Below, one piece after another: positions 27,325 to 35,590 of a stretch of DNA of 64,000 bases (its first letter is position 1; every line of letters starts with the position of its first letter). The DNA is from Phycicoccus avicenniae (GTDB taxonomy: Bacteria > Actinomycetota > Actinomycetes > Actinomycetales > Dermatophilaceae). Location of the stretch: the NCBI RefSeq assembly GCF_018139485.1, contig NZ_JAGSNF010000017.1:62001-126000 (forward strand). Reading direction: 5' to 3'. Both the position numbers and the translations under genes were made by a program. The notes under the pieces are model-generated. The model was not told the DNA's origin and made no database searches. It worked only from the letters and a program-made list of their open reading frames with translations.

Positions 27325-28313
27325 GACAGCTGCAGCTCCTCGAGGAGGGCGTCGATCCGGTCCTGCTCGCTCACGAGGAACTCCTCGAACTCGTCGGGTC
27401 CGGCCCAGCTGCGCTCCCAGCGGTTGCGCGCGACGGCCTCGTCCCAGGAGCCGGTGCGGGTCGTCTCCTCGACGATCGCCGCGAGCTCGGCCTGCTCGTC
27501 GTCGCTGATGCCGGGAGGGGCGACGACGCCCCGCCAGTTGACGAGGTCGACGCCGCCGTAGCCGAGGTCGTCCATCGTCGGGACGTCGACGCCCTCGAGC
27601 GGCTCGGGGGCGACGACGGCGAGGGCCCGCAGCCGGCCCCCGTCGATGAGGTCGCGGAAGTCGTTGTAGCCGCTGATCCCGATCGGCACGGTGCCGGACG
27701 CCGTCGACAGGAGGGAGAGGGTGAGCTCGCCACCGCCGGCGTGCGGGGTGTAGCGCAGCTCGGCGGGGTCGACCCCGACCTCCTGCGCCAGCTGTCCGGC
27801 GACGAGGTGGTCGATGCCGCCGGCGGACCCACCGCCGACGGGGATGCTCGGGTCCTCCTGCCAGTCCTCGACGAAGTCCTCGAGGGTCTGCCAGGGCGAG
27901 TCGGCGGGGACGGCGAAGACCTCGAAGTCCTCGGCGAGCCGAGCGATCGGCGTGACGTCCTGCAACGTCGTCGAGGGGTCGTTGAGCCCGATCCCGCCGA
28001 CCATGACGGTGCCGGTCACCATGAGCGTGTTGGCCTGGCCGGCCCGACGGGCGAGCTGGCTGAGGCCGATGGTCCCCGCCGCCCCCGGCACGTTCGTCAC
28101 CTGCACCGACCCGACGATGCCGTCGGAGCGCATCGACTGCTGCATCTCCCGGGCCACGAGGTCCCATCCCCCGCCTGCGGACGCGGGGGCGACGACCGTC
28201 ATCGCCGCGCGGGCGTCACTGCCCTGGGCCGTGTCGGCCGCGTCGAGGACGGCGAAGGTGCCGAGGACCGTCAGCGCGACGACCCCTGCGATCGTGCGGA
28301 CGGGGCGTGCCAC
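27321..28313 (-). CDS. tctC: Tripartite tricarboxylate transporter substrate-binding protein TctC
   Basis: 330 residues, Bug family. An N-terminal signal (MARPVRTIAGVVALTVLGTF) without a lipobox Cys suggests a secreted or membrane-anchored receptor. Seen: APASAGGGWDLVAREMQQSM (ligand loop), NVPGAAGTIGLSQLARR, and VGGGSAGGIDHLVAGQLA, all typical of Bug receptors. The ligand is unknown; nearby genes give no clue. First gene of tctCBA. Confidence 0.92.
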   Translation of the reverse strand: MARPVRTIAGVVALTVLGTFAVLDAADTAQGSDARAAMTVVAPASAGGGWDLVAREMQQSMRSDGIVGSVQVTNVPGAAGTIGLSQLARRAGQANTLMVTGTVMVGGIGLNDPSTTLQDVTPIARLAEDFEVFAVPADSPWQTLEDFVEDWQEDPSIPVGGGSAGGIDHLVAGQLAQEVGVDPAELRYTPHAGGGELTLSLLSTASGTVPIGISGYNDFRDLIDGGRLRALAVVAPEPLEGVDVPTMDDLGYGGVDLVNWRGVVAPPGISDDEQAELAAIVEETTRTGSWDEAVARNRWERSWAGPDEFEEFLVSEQDRIDALLEELQLS

Positions 28314-28393
28314 GTCGGTCCTCTCGTCGTCGGGCGGGTCGTCATCGTGTCATCCGGGACGGGGTCGCGCGCGTCGGGCCGACACGCTGTCCG

Positions 28394-28399
28394 TACCGT
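28394..28399 (+). promoter_or_regulatory. Leaderless promoter -10 of yaaA
   Basis: TACCGT with a 7-nt spacer to the GTG at 28407. Confidence 0.5.
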
Positions 28400-28406
28400 G
28401 GCGCCG

Positions 28407-29153
28407 GTGATCGTCCTGCTGCCTCCGTCGGAGACGAAGTGGAACCGTCCACGGGGCGGGCCCGCGGACCCCGGGTCGTGGTCCTTCCCCGAGCTGGCCC
28501 CGCTACGGGACGAGGTCGCGTCGGCCCTCGCCGCCGTGAGCGCCCGTCCGGACGCGCCGGCCGTCCTCGGGGTGTCGGAGGGGCTGCGGGCCGACGTCGA
28601 TCGCAACACCCGGCTCGCCACCCTGCCCGCGACCCCCGCCGCGCAGGTCTACACCGGCGTCCTCTACGACGCGCTCGGCCTGGCCTCCCTCGACGCCACC
28701 GCACGGCGCCGGGCGAACCGGCGGCTCGTCGTCGTCTCCGCGCTCCACGGCGCGGTCCGCCCCACCGACCGGATCACCGCGTACCGGCTCGCGATGGGCG
28801 TCGACCTGCCGGGCGTCGGCCCGCTCGCGGCACGGTGGCGCGAGGTGCTCGACGGGCCGCTCACGGCAGCCGCCGGGTCCGGGGTCGTCGTCGACTGTCG
28901 GTCGGCCGCGTACGGCGCGGCCTGGCGGCCCGGCCCCGACCTCGCCGAGCGCTGGGTGCAGGTCCGTGTCCCGGGCGCGAGCCACATGGCGAAGCACACC
29001 CGCGGCCTCGTCGCCCGACACCTCTGCGAGGCCTCGGCCGCACCCCGGTCGGTGCCGGCGCTCGCGGAGGTCGTCGGCGCCGCGTTCACCGTCGACCTGC
29101 ACGAGCCGGCCCGACGCGGCGCGCCGTGGGTCCTCGACGTCACGACGCCCTGA
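28407..29153 (+). CDS. yaaA: Peroxide stress protein YaaA
   Basis: 248 residues of the YaaA (DUF328/UPF0246) family, which in E. coli lowers free iron during peroxide stress and binds DNA. Seen: LLPPSETKWNRPRGG at the start, VYTGVLYDALG near residue 85, VVSALHGAVRPTDRITAYRLAMG near 115, and PGASHMAKHTRGLVARHL. The GTG at 28407 is chosen by the -10 spacing. It is divergent from tctCBA. Confidence 0.9.
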   Translation: MIVLLPPSETKWNRPRGGPADPGSWSFPELAPLRDEVASALAAVSARPDAPAVLGVSEGLRADVDRNTRLATLPATPAAQVYTGVLYDALGLASLDATARRRANRRLVVVSALHGAVRPTDRITAYRLAMGVDLPGVGPLAARWREVLDGPLTAAAGSGVVVDCRSAAYGAAWRPGPDLAERWVQVRVPGASHMAKHTRGLVARHLCEASAAPRSVPALAEVVGAAFTVDLHEPARRGAPWVLDVTTP

Positions 29154-29232
29154 CCGGCAACCTTCGACAACCGGAAGCGTCGCGGGGTGCTCGTCCGTTG
29201 GGCACGATGACGACACGACGGGAAGGTCGGCA

Positions 29233-30120
29233 GTGATCACGACGACGGTGAGGGCGGCCCAGCGCCGCCTCGGGCACGCCCTGCGCTCGCGGGTGGCGGG
29301 TGACGACGCCACGGAGCGCGCTGCGGTCATCTGGGGCCGGCCGGGCGAGCGGTGGTTCGTCCCGGACGACCCGGTGTGGCGGGTCCACGCCGACGCGGCG
29401 ATGTTCCCGGGAGGGGTCACCGCGCTGCTCCTGCAGTCGCTCCACCCGTCGGCGATGGCGGGGGTCGCCGGGCACTCGGGCTACCGGGGCGACCCGTGGG
29501 GACGCCTGCAGCGCACGTCGCACTTCCTCGCGACGACGACGTTCGGCACGGTCGAGGACGCCGAGCGGGCCATCGCCCGGGTCCGCGGCATCCACCGGAG
29601 GGTCAGCGGCGTCGACGACCTCGGCACCCCCTACGAGGCGTCCGACCCGGACCTCCTGCGCTGGGTGCACGTCGCCGAGGCGTGGTCCTTCCTCACGGCC
29701 TACCAGCGGTTCTCCGCGACGCCCCTCGCGAGCGCCGAGGCGGACACCTACGTCGAGCAGGCGGCCGTCGTCGCCCGCCGGCTCGGCGCACGGGACGTGC
29801 CGACCGACGTGCGCGCCCTCGAGGACGCGCTCGAGGGCTACCGACCCGAGCTGCGCGCGACGGACGCCGCGCGGGACGCGGCCCGCTTCCTCCTGCTCGA
29901 CCCACCGTTGCCGTGGACGGCGCGTCCCGGCTACGGGCTGCTCGCCTCGGGTGGCGTCGCGCTGCTCCCGCCGTGGGCCCGTGGCGCACTGGGGCTTCCG
30001 GTGCCCGCTCCGGTGGCGGGGGCGGCCGGGGCGCTCGGGCTCGTCGGGACCAAGGCCGTGCGCTGGGCGATGGCGGGCATCGCGGAGGAGCGACGGGTCA
30101 CCGCGGCCGATGGCGCCTGA
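29233..30120 (+). CDS. Oxygenase MpaB family protein (DUF2236)
   Basis: 295 residues. DUF2236/MpaB-like: RPGERWFVPDDPVWRVHADAAMF, then LLQSLHPSAMAGVAGHSGY near residue 75 and RTSHFLATTTFGTVEDAE near 100, with conserved His in LLRWVHVAEAWSFLTAYQ. The relatives include heme-binding latex-clearing proteins and the fungal MpaB oxygenase, so a heme oxygenase is plausible but unproven. The GTG start follows GGAAGG. The C-terminus is hydrophobic and may associate with membrane. Confidence 0.85.
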   Translation: MITTTVRAAQRRLGHALRSRVAGDDATERAAVIWGRPGERWFVPDDPVWRVHADAAMFPGGVTALLLQSLHPSAMAGVAGHSGYRGDPWGRLQRTSHFLATTTFGTVEDAERAIARVRGIHRRVSGVDDLGTPYEASDPDLLRWVHVAEAWSFLTAYQRFSATPLASAEADTYVEQAAVVARRLGARDVPTDVRALEDALEGYRPELRATDAARDAARFLLLDPPLPWTARPGYGLLASGGVALLPPWARGALGLPVPAPVAGAAGALGLVGTKAVRWAMAGIAEERRVTAADGA

Positions 30121-30130
30121 GGACGACCGG

Positions 30131-30595
30131 TCAGGCGCCGGTGACGATCTCCTCGATGCGCTCGAGCGTCGAGGCCATGTTGCGGCGGGTCATCCCCTCC
30201 ATGCGGCGCACGAACGGCTTGCTGAGCGCCGCCTCCTGCGTGATGTCCCACGTCTCCGTCACGAGCGTCCCGCCGTCGACCGGCTCGAGCTCGTAACGCC
30301 AGATCCGCCCGCCGAGCGCCTTCGACAGCGGCCCCTCGGCGAGGGTCTGCCAGGCGATGCGCCTGTTCTCCTCGAGCTCGATGACCGTGTTGCTCGTCGC
30401 ATACGGGGCGCCGATCTTCATGTCCATCCCGAACCGGTCGCCGAGCGCGAGACGGCGACCGCCGCTGCGGGCACCCTGCACCGAGCCACCGCCGTCGATC
30501 CGGGCGTGCCCGTCGGGGTCGACGAGCAGGTCGAAGATCGGCTCGGGCGCGGACGGGATGAGGCGCTGGACGGAGACGACGTCGCGGGAGGTCAT
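30131..30595 (-). CDS. SRPBCC-family protein
   Basis: 154 residues with the START/Bet v 1-like pattern: SVQRLIPSAPEPIFDLLVDPDGH at the start, VIELEENRRIAWQTL, RYELEPVDGGTLVTETWDIT, and a long C-terminal helix (RRNMASTLERIEEIV). Polyketide-cyclase/dehydrase-like hydrophobic-ligand binder. No specific function inferable. Convergent with the MpaB-like gene, stops 10 bp apart. Confidence 0.85.
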   Translation of the reverse strand: MTSRDVVSVQRLIPSAPEPIFDLLVDPDGHARIDGGGSVQGARSGGRRLALGDRFGMDMKIGAPYATSNTVIELEENRRIAWQTLAEGPLSKALGGRIWRYELEPVDGGTLVTETWDITQEAALSKPFVRRMEGMTRRNMASTLERIEEIVTGA

Positions 30596-30602
30596 GTCCC
30601 GG

Positions 30603-30608
30603 ACGCTA
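30603..30608 (-). promoter_or_regulatory. Leaderless promoter -10 of the SRPBCC gene (30131-30595)
   Basis: Minus-strand TAGCGT with a 7-nt spacer to the ATG at 30595. Confidence 0.65.
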
Positions 30609-30616
30609 ACAGCCGG

Positions 30617-31840
30617 TCAGGCACGTCCCGCGGCGGACTCCGCGGCGGTCAGGGCGGCGTCGAGGTCGGTGAGCAGGTCGCCGGTGTCCTCGAGGCCGAC
30701 GGAGAGCCGGACCGTGCCGTCCGTGATCCCGACCGCGGCCCGCGCCTCCGGCTCGAGCCGCCGGTGCGTCGTCGTCGCCGGGTGGGTCGTGAGGGACTTG
30801 GCGTCGCCGAGGTTGTTCGAGATGTCGACGAGCCGGAAGGCGTCGAGCATCGCGAACGCCGCCTCCTTGCCGCCGTCCACCTCGAGGGTGACGACGGTGC
30901 CCGCCCCGCCGTCCATCTGCCGCCGGGCGAGGTCGTGCTGCGGGTGGCTCGGCAGCAACGGGTGGACGACCCGGACGAGCCCGCGGCCGGCCTGGCGCCA
31001 CTCCTCGAGCGTCGTCGCGATCGTCAGCGCCGAGTCCGCCATGGCCCGCACCCGTAGGTCGAGCGTCTCCAGGCCCTTGGCGAGGACCCAGGCGTTGAAC
31101 GGGCTCATCGACGGGCCGGTGTGCCGCATGAGGTTCTTGACCGGGCCCTCGACGAACTCCGCCGGGCCGAGGACCGCCCCGCCGAGGGCGCGCCCCTGGC
31201 CGTCGATGTGCTTCGTCGCGGAGTACACGACGACGTCGGCGCCGTGCCGCAGCGGGTGGCTGAAGACGGGGGTGCCGAAGACGTTGTCGACGACGACGCT
31301 CGCCCCGGCGGCGTGCGCGAGGTCGGAGACGGCGGCGATGTCGACGAGCTCCTGCATGGGGTTGCTCGGGGTCTCGAAGAACACGGCGGTCGTCGGGGTC
31401 GCGAGCGCCGCGCGCCACTGGTCGAGGTCGGCCCCGTCGACGAGGACGGTCTCGACGCCCCAGCGCGGCAGGATCTCGTCGACGATGACGAAGCAGGACC
31501 CGAAGAGGGCCCGGGAGGCGACGACGCGGTCGCCCTGGCCGCAGAGGGCCGCGAGGGCGGTGAAGACGGCCGACATCCCGGACGCCGTCGCGAAGCAGGC
31601 CTCGGCGCCCTCGACGAGGCGCATCCGCTCCTCGAAGACGCTGACGGTGGGATTGCCGTAGCGGCTGTAGACGTAGTGGTCGACCTCGTCCTTGAACGCG
31701 GCCTCGGCCTGGGCGGCGGACTCGTAGACGAAGCCCGAGGTGAGGTACATCGCCTCGGCGGTCTCGTCGAAGCCGCTGCGGGCGAGGCCGCCCCGGACGG
31801 CGAGGGTGCGCGGGTGCAGCCCGTCGGGCAGGCCGGTCAT
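30617..31840 (-). CDS. metZ: O-succinylhomoserine sulfhydrylase
   Basis: 407-residue Cys/Met metabolism PLP enzyme. MetZ makes homocysteine directly from O-succinylhomoserine and sulfide. Seen: MYLTSGFVYESAAQAEAAF, YSRYGNPTVSVFEERM, FATASGMSAVFTALAAL, VDNVFGTPVFSHPLRHGAD and the PLP Lys in YSATKHIDGQGRALGG (about residue 210), then SMSPFNAWVLAKGLETL. The start overlaps the rhodanese stop (ATGA), a recurrent partnership in which the rhodanese may supply or trap sulfur. O-acetylhomoserine specificity cannot be excluded. Confidence 0.9.
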   Translation of the reverse strand: MTGLPDGLHPRTLAVRGGLARSGFDETAEAMYLTSGFVYESAAQAEAAFKDEVDHYVYSRYGNPTVSVFEERMRLVEGAEACFATASGMSAVFTALAALCGQGDRVVASRALFGSCFVIVDEILPRWGVETVLVDGADLDQWRAALATPTTAVFFETPSNPMQELVDIAAVSDLAHAAGASVVVDNVFGTPVFSHPLRHGADVVVYSATKHIDGQGRALGGAVLGPAEFVEGPVKNLMRHTGPSMSPFNAWVLAKGLETLDLRVRAMADSALTIATTLEEWRQAGRGLVRVVHPLLPSHPQHDLARRQMDGGAGTVVTLEVDGGKEAAFAMLDAFRLVDISNNLGDAKSLTTHPATTTHRRLEPEARAAVGITDGTVRLSVGLEDTGDLLTDLDAALTAAESAAGRA

Positions 31841-32250
31841 CCCTGCCGCCACGGCAGGCCGGCGTTCTTCCAGCCGCCGAGGGTGCGGTGGTGGGCGGGG
31901 TCGTGCGGACCCTCGAACCCGTCGGTGACGTTGTAGGCGGGGCCGAGCCCGGCGGCCGTCAGCGCCTCGGCGGCGGCGAGCGAGCGGACGCCGCTGCGGC
32001 ACAGGAGGTAGACCGGGCGTCCGGGCTCGAGGCCGGCGGCGCGGACCTCGTCGACGAAGCCCTCGTTCGGGGCGCCGCCCGGCCAGCGGTTCCACTCGAC
32101 GAACGCGGCCTGCCGCCCGGACCCGGACAGGTCGGGGACGCCGACGAAGGTCCACTCCGCCTCGGTCCGCACGTCGACGAGGAGCGCCTCGTCGGGCCCG
32201 GTCACGGCGTCGTAGGCCTCGGTCGGGCTGACGTCACCTGCGTAGCTCAT
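31837..32250 (-). CDS. Rhodanese-like sulfurtransferase
   Basis: 137 residues, single rhodanese domain. Seen: LLVDVRTEAEWTFVGVPDL (CH2A-like), VEWNRWPGGAPN, and the active-site loop LLCRSGVRSLAAAE with its Cys about residue 90, then YNVTDGFEGPHD. Persulfide carrier. The ATG at 32250 is preferred to a GTG six bases earlier because a TACGCT -10 lies 8 nt upstream of it. First gene of the pair with metZ. Confidence 0.9.
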   Translation of the reverse strand: MSYAGDVSPTEAYDAVTGPDEALLVDVRTEAEWTFVGVPDLSGSGRQAAFVEWNRWPGGAPNEGFVDEVRAAGLEPGRPVYLLCRSGVRSLAAAEALTAAGLGPAYNVTDGFEGPHDPAHHRTLGGWKNAGLPWRQG

Positions 32251-32317
32251 GGTCACCCAGCGTAGGCGGGAGGTCCGCGGCGATGACGGGGCATCTCACC
32301 CGCGACCGGACCCCGTC

Positions 32318-32418
32318 GGGTCGAGGTGTCCGCGCACGCGGAACCGCGCAGGAACACCTCCACCGATGTGGCGCCGGCTCGGGTCGAGGTGCCGCCGCGC
32401 GGTACCACCTCGACCGGG
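32318..32418. repeat. Two similar hairpins with a repeated GGGTCGAGGTG arm
   Basis: GGGTCGAGGTG occurs at 32318-32328 and again at 32381-32391. The first copy can fold with ACACCTC (32354-32360); the second folds perfectly for 10 bp with CACCTCGACC (32406-32415). The second hairpin is 6 bp from the GNAT stop and may terminate that minus-strand transcript. The whole interval 32251-32421 has no gene that I can support. Confidence 0.6.
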
Positions 32419-32421
32419 TGG

Positions 32422-32895
32422 TCAGCCGAGGACGAGCTCCCAGCGGCGCAGCACCGGGTACGGCGCGAACGGCGATCGCGAGGTCTCGTCCGTCGGCACC
32501 CACCCGCTCCGGCGGTAGAACCGGCGGGCCCGCTCGTTGCCCTCGAAGACCCGCAGCCGGGCGACGGCGACCCCGGCCTCGCGCAGGACGGCGAGCGCCT
32601 CGTCGTGGACGTCCCCGGCGAGACCGCTCCCCCACGTGTCGACCGCCGTGCCGAGGTGCAGCACCTCGTCGTCGCACAGGACGACGAACCCGACGACGCG
32701 GCCGTCGAGCTCGGCCACCCGGCAGTCGACCCCCGGGTCCTCGACCTCGTGCACCCACCGCTCGCGGACCGCGTCCGCGGGGAACGGATGGGTGTCCTGC
32801 GGGAAGACGTCGGCGAGGGTGATGACGGACCCGGCGCGCTGCACCTCGAGGACGTCGTCGACGTCGTCGGCCGTCATCGCCCGCACCAGCGCCAT
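32422..32895 (-). CDS. GNAT-family N-acetyltransferase
   Basis: 157 residues. GNAT fold: MALVRAMTADDVDDVLEVQR at the start, RVVGFVVLCDDEVLHLGTAVD (beta4), GSGLAGDVHDEALAVL in the acetyl-CoA pyrophosphate position (a degenerate Q/RxxGxG/A), and LRVFEGNERARRFYRRSGW near the end, which is strongly typical. Substrate unknown. The ATG at 32895 is 14 bp past the RNase HI gene, so it is probably last in that operon. Confidence 0.85.
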   Translation of the reverse strand: MALVRAMTADDVDDVLEVQRAGSVITLADVFPQDTHPFPADAVRERWVHEVEDPGVDCRVAELDGRVVGFVVLCDDEVLHLGTAVDTWGSGLAGDVHDEALAVLREAGVAVARLRVFEGNERARRFYRRSGWVPTDETSRSPFAPYPVLRRWELVLG

Positions 32896-32909
32896 CGTCC
32901 GGGCCTCGC

Positions 32910-33854
32910 TCAGCCCCGGTTCGTGAAGGCGACGGACACCTCGTCGTCGGACCACACCTCGACGCCCGCGAGGGACCCCGGCGAGACGGCGATCCGGCGG
33001 CGCCGGTCGTCGGGGACTCCGAGGACGTGGCCGAGCACCGTGCGGACGACCTCGGCCGGCGCGACGACGACCGTCGTGCCGCCGCGGGCCACGACGCGCT
33101 CCCAGGCGTCGACGGTGTCGGCGCCCTCGGACCAGCCGCCGTCGACGACGGCGTCGACGCCGAGGCGGTCCCCCACCTCGGCCGAGGTCTCGACGGAGGC
33201 GTCGGCCCTCGCGGTGACGAGGCAGCGCGGCGAGCCCCCGAGGAGCGACTCGACGGACCGGGCGGCCGCCGAGGCGTCGTCCTCGGTCGCGGCGACGAGC
33301 ACGACCCGGACCGGGGTCCCCGCACGCCGCGGCACGGGCGCACAGGCTGCGTCGGGGGCGGCCGTGTCACCGGTCTCCGCGTCGTCCCCGTCGTCGTCCG
33401 AGGCTCCGGCGCCGTCGTGCCGACGGTCGACGGTGAGCCCGTCCATCCCGTCGTTCGACAGGGCGTCGGCGTCGGCGTTCTCGGCCCGCGGGATCCACGC
33501 GTAGGACACCGACCCTCCGGCGGCGCGGATCTCGGCGACGAGCTCCCGGGCCCGGAGGGCGAGGCGGCGCATGTCCTCGTGCTTGATCTTCCAGCGGCCG
33601 GCCATCTGCTCGACGACGAGCTTGGAGTCCATCCGCACGGCGACGTCGGCGCCCGGGTCGATGGCGAGCACCGACTCGAGCCCGGCGATGAGCCCGCGGT
33701 ACTCGGCGACGTTGTTCGACACCTTCCCGAGCGGCTCGGCGCGCTCGGCGAGGAGGGCACCGGTGTCACCGTCCCGGACGAGGGCGCCGTAGCCCGCGAC
33801 CCCGGGGTTGCCGCGGGAGCCCCCGTCGGCCTCGACGACGAGGCGCCGGCTCAC
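32910..33854 (-). CDS. RNase HI fused to a degenerate histidine-phosphatase domain
   Basis: 314 residues. The N-terminal RNase HI domain (1-140) keeps all four acidic catalytic residues: VEADGGSRGNPG, NNVAEYRGL, VRMDSKLVVEQM and NADADALSN. An acidic linker (GASDDDGDDAETGDTAAPDA) leads to a domain of about 130 residues that follows the phosphoglycerate-mutase-like domain of the Rv2228c type but lacks catalysis: VVLVAATEDD replaces the LLRHG motif and VVVAPAEV replaces the second His motif. It is also shorter than a normal phosphatase. Removes RNA from RNA-DNA hybrids; the second domain is probably structural or regulatory. GTG overlaps the zinc-ribbon gene stop. Confidence 0.9.
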   Translation of the reverse strand: MSRRLVVEADGGSRGNPGVAGYGALVRDGDTGALLAERAEPLGKVSNNVAEYRGLIAGLESVLAIDPGADVAVRMDSKLVVEQMAGRWKIKHEDMRRLALRARELVAEIRAAGGSVSYAWIPRAENADADALSNDGMDGLTVDRRHDGAGASDDDGDDAETGDTAAPDAACAPVPRRAGTPVRVVLVAATEDDASAAARSVESLLGGSPRCLVTARADASVETSAEVGDRLGVDAVVDGGWSEGADTVDAWERVVARGGTTVVVAPAEVVRTVLGHVLGVPDDRRRRIAVSPGSLAGVEVWSDDEVSVAFTNRG

Positions 33855-34588
33855 AGCCCGGACTCGGGGGTGCGCACGAGGATGCGGGTGCACTCCTCGC
33901 AGCGGAGCACCTCGTCCTCCTCGGCGGACCGGATGCGCGACAGCTCGACCGGGTTGAGCTCGAGCTGGCAGCCGCCGCAGCGCCGCTGGCGCAGGGCCGC
34001 GGCCCCGGTGCCGGTGTTGGCACGGATCCTCTCGTAGAGGGCGACGAGGTCCTCACCCGTCTCCTCGACGACCTTCGGACGCGGCGCGCCGACCTCGGCC
34101 TCCTCGGTCGCGAGCTGCGCGAGCCGCTCGTCGCGGGCGGCCTCGACCCCGGCGATCCGCTCGGCGAGCTCGCCCCGGCCGCGCTCGAGCTCGGCGACGT
34201 CGTGCTCGGCGGCCTCGGCACGTTCCATGACCTCGAGCTCGACGTCCTCGAGCTCGGACTGCCGCCGGGCGAGCGAGGTCATCTCGTGCTGGAGGGCCTG
34301 GAGGTCCTTCGCCGTACCCACCCCGCTGTCGAGCCGCTGCTGGTCGCGCGCCGCGCGGTCGCGGACGAGCTGGACGTCGGCCTCGGCCTTCGCGACGTCG
34401 CGCTGGACGTCGTCGAGCTCGGTCCGCGAGCGCACGAGCTGGTCGTCGATGAGCCGCGCCTTGCCGGTGAGGTCCTCGAGCTCGGCGTGCTGCGGCAGGG
34501 TGCGGCGCGCGTGGGCGATCTGGGCCAGCCGCGTGTCGATCGCCTGCAGGTCGAGCAGGCGCTGCTGGCGGGCGGGATCGGCCTTCAC
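33851..34588 (-). CDS. Coiled-coil zinc-ribbon protein (DUF164/CdsZ-like)
   Basis: 245 residues: residues about 10-175 form a long charged coiled coil (LLDLQAIDTRLAQIAHARR through VEAARDERLAQLATEE), then a C4 zinc ribbon with CGGCQLELN and CEECTRIL about 20 residues apart. The family sits beside Nif3 genes in many bacteria; the role is not established. Start overlaps the nif3 stop (ATGA), stop overlaps the RNase HI start (GTGA). Confidence 0.9.
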   Translation of the reverse strand: MKADPARQQRLLDLQAIDTRLAQIAHARRTLPQHAELEDLTGKARLIDDQLVRSRTELDDVQRDVAKAEADVQLVRDRAARDQQRLDSGVGTAKDLQALQHEMTSLARRQSELEDVELEVMERAEAAEHDVAELERGRGELAERIAGVEAARDERLAQLATEEAEVGAPRPKVVEETGEDLVALYERIRANTGTGAAALRQRRCGGCQLELNPVELSRIRSAEEDEVLRCEECTRILVRTPESGL

Positions 34589-35439
34589 GCGGTACCTCCG
34601 GGGTCGGCACCGACGACGAACGTCCAGGGGTCGGTGCGCACTGTGCTGATGTGGGTCTCCACCCTAGTCGCGAGCGGGCCCAGCTCCGCGAGCAGCGCCC
34701 GCTCCGCGCGGGCGAGCCACACCTGCTCGCTCGCCCAGTGGCCGGCGTCGACGAGGTACGGGGTGCCGCCCCGGGCCTCCTCCCGCGCCTCGAGCGCCGG
34801 ATGGTGGCGCAGGTCGGCGGTGACGTAGACGTCGGCACCGCTCGCGCGGACGGCGTCGAAGAGGTCGTCCCCGCTACCCCCGAGCAGCGCCACCCGCCGC
34901 ACCGGGGCGTCGGGCGGGCCGGCGACGCGCAGGCCGCCGGCCGTCCTGGGCAGCCGGTCCGCGAGTCCCCGGACGAAGGTCCGCAGGTCCACGGGCTCCG
35001 GCAGGTCGCCCACCCGCCCGAGCGGCTGGTCCTCGACGACGACGAGGGGCTCGCTCGACGGGAGGTCGCACGCGTCGGCGAGCGCCTCGCAGACCCCCTC
35101 AGCCGCCACGTCGGCGTTCGTGTGGGCGACGTACAGCGCGACGTCCCCGACGACGAGCTCGGTGACGGTGGCCCCCTTGGCGGACGTCGTCGCGACGGTG
35201 TGCACCCCCCGCATGAGGAGCGGGTGGTGCGTGAGCAGCAGGTCCGCCCCGAGCGAGCGCGCCTCGGCCACGACCTCGAGCGTGGGGTCGACAGCGAGGA
35301 GCACCCGCGCGACCGGCTGGTCCGGATCGCCGGTGACGAGCCCGACCCGGTCCCACGACTGGGCGGACCCGGGCGGGTACAGGCGCTCGACCGCGTCGAG
35401 CACCTCGCGCAGGGACGGGGGCGCGGCGTCGTCGCTCAT
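34585..35439 (-). CDS. Nif3-like dinuclear metal-centre protein
   Basis: 284 residues. NIF3/YbgI/GTP cyclohydrolase I type 2 family. Metal ligands visible: LLTHHPLLMRG (about residue 70), YVAHTNADVAAEG (about 105) and the C-terminal DAGHWASEQ; VYVTADLRHHPALEA is also typical. Forms hexameric rings in solved members; substrate uncertain. The ATG begins one base after the 3' end of tRNA-Val, so there is no room for a ribosome-binding site outside the tRNA. Confidence 0.9.
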   Translation of the reverse strand: MSDDAAPPSLREVLDAVERLYPPGSAQSWDRVGLVTGDPDQPVARVLLAVDPTLEVVAEARSLGADLLLTHHPLLMRGVHTVATTSAKGATVTELVVGDVALYVAHTNADVAAEGVCEALADACDLPSSEPLVVVEDQPLGRVGDLPEPVDLRTFVRGLADRLPRTAGGLRVAGPPDAPVRRVALLGGSGDDLFDAVRASGADVYVTADLRHHPALEAREEARGGTPYLVDAGHWASEQVWLARAERALLAELGPLATRVETHISTVRTDPWTFVVGADPGGTA

Positions 35440-35440
35440 G

Positions 35441-35513
35441 TGGGCCCGGCCGGGATCGAACCGACGACCGACGCGGTGTAAACGCGGCGCTCTACCAGCT
35501 GAGCTACAGGCCC
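35441..35513 (-). tRNA. tRNA-Val (anticodon UAC)
   Basis: 73 nt, cloverleaf complete: acceptor GGGCCTG with CGGGCCC, D-arm GCTC/GAGC, anticodon loop TTTACAC reading UAC, T-arm GTCGG TTCGATC CCGGC, discriminator A. One mismatch at the bottom pair of the anticodon stem. CCA is not encoded. Followed after one base by the nif3 start codon. Confidence 0.95.
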
Positions 35514-35531
35514 CAGGGTGGGCTCACCCTG
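35514..35531 (-). terminator. Small hairpin between ahpE and tRNA-Val
   Basis: CAGGGTG (35514-35520) pairs with CACCCTG (35525-35531), loop GGCT. It ends immediately before the tRNA 5' end. It may end the ahpE transcript or be a processing structure. Confidence 0.4.
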
Positions 35532-35590
35532 CCACGGGGGCACGGGCGGCCGTGAGCATTGTGCCAGGACGGCGTCCGGCCGAGGGCGGC

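Noticed and set aside
23942-27508. 1188-codon plus-strand ORF antisense to the RNB nuclease and tctAB
   Set aside because: No recognisable domain; extremely Arg/Glu/Gly-rich, which is expected opposite GC-rich genes.
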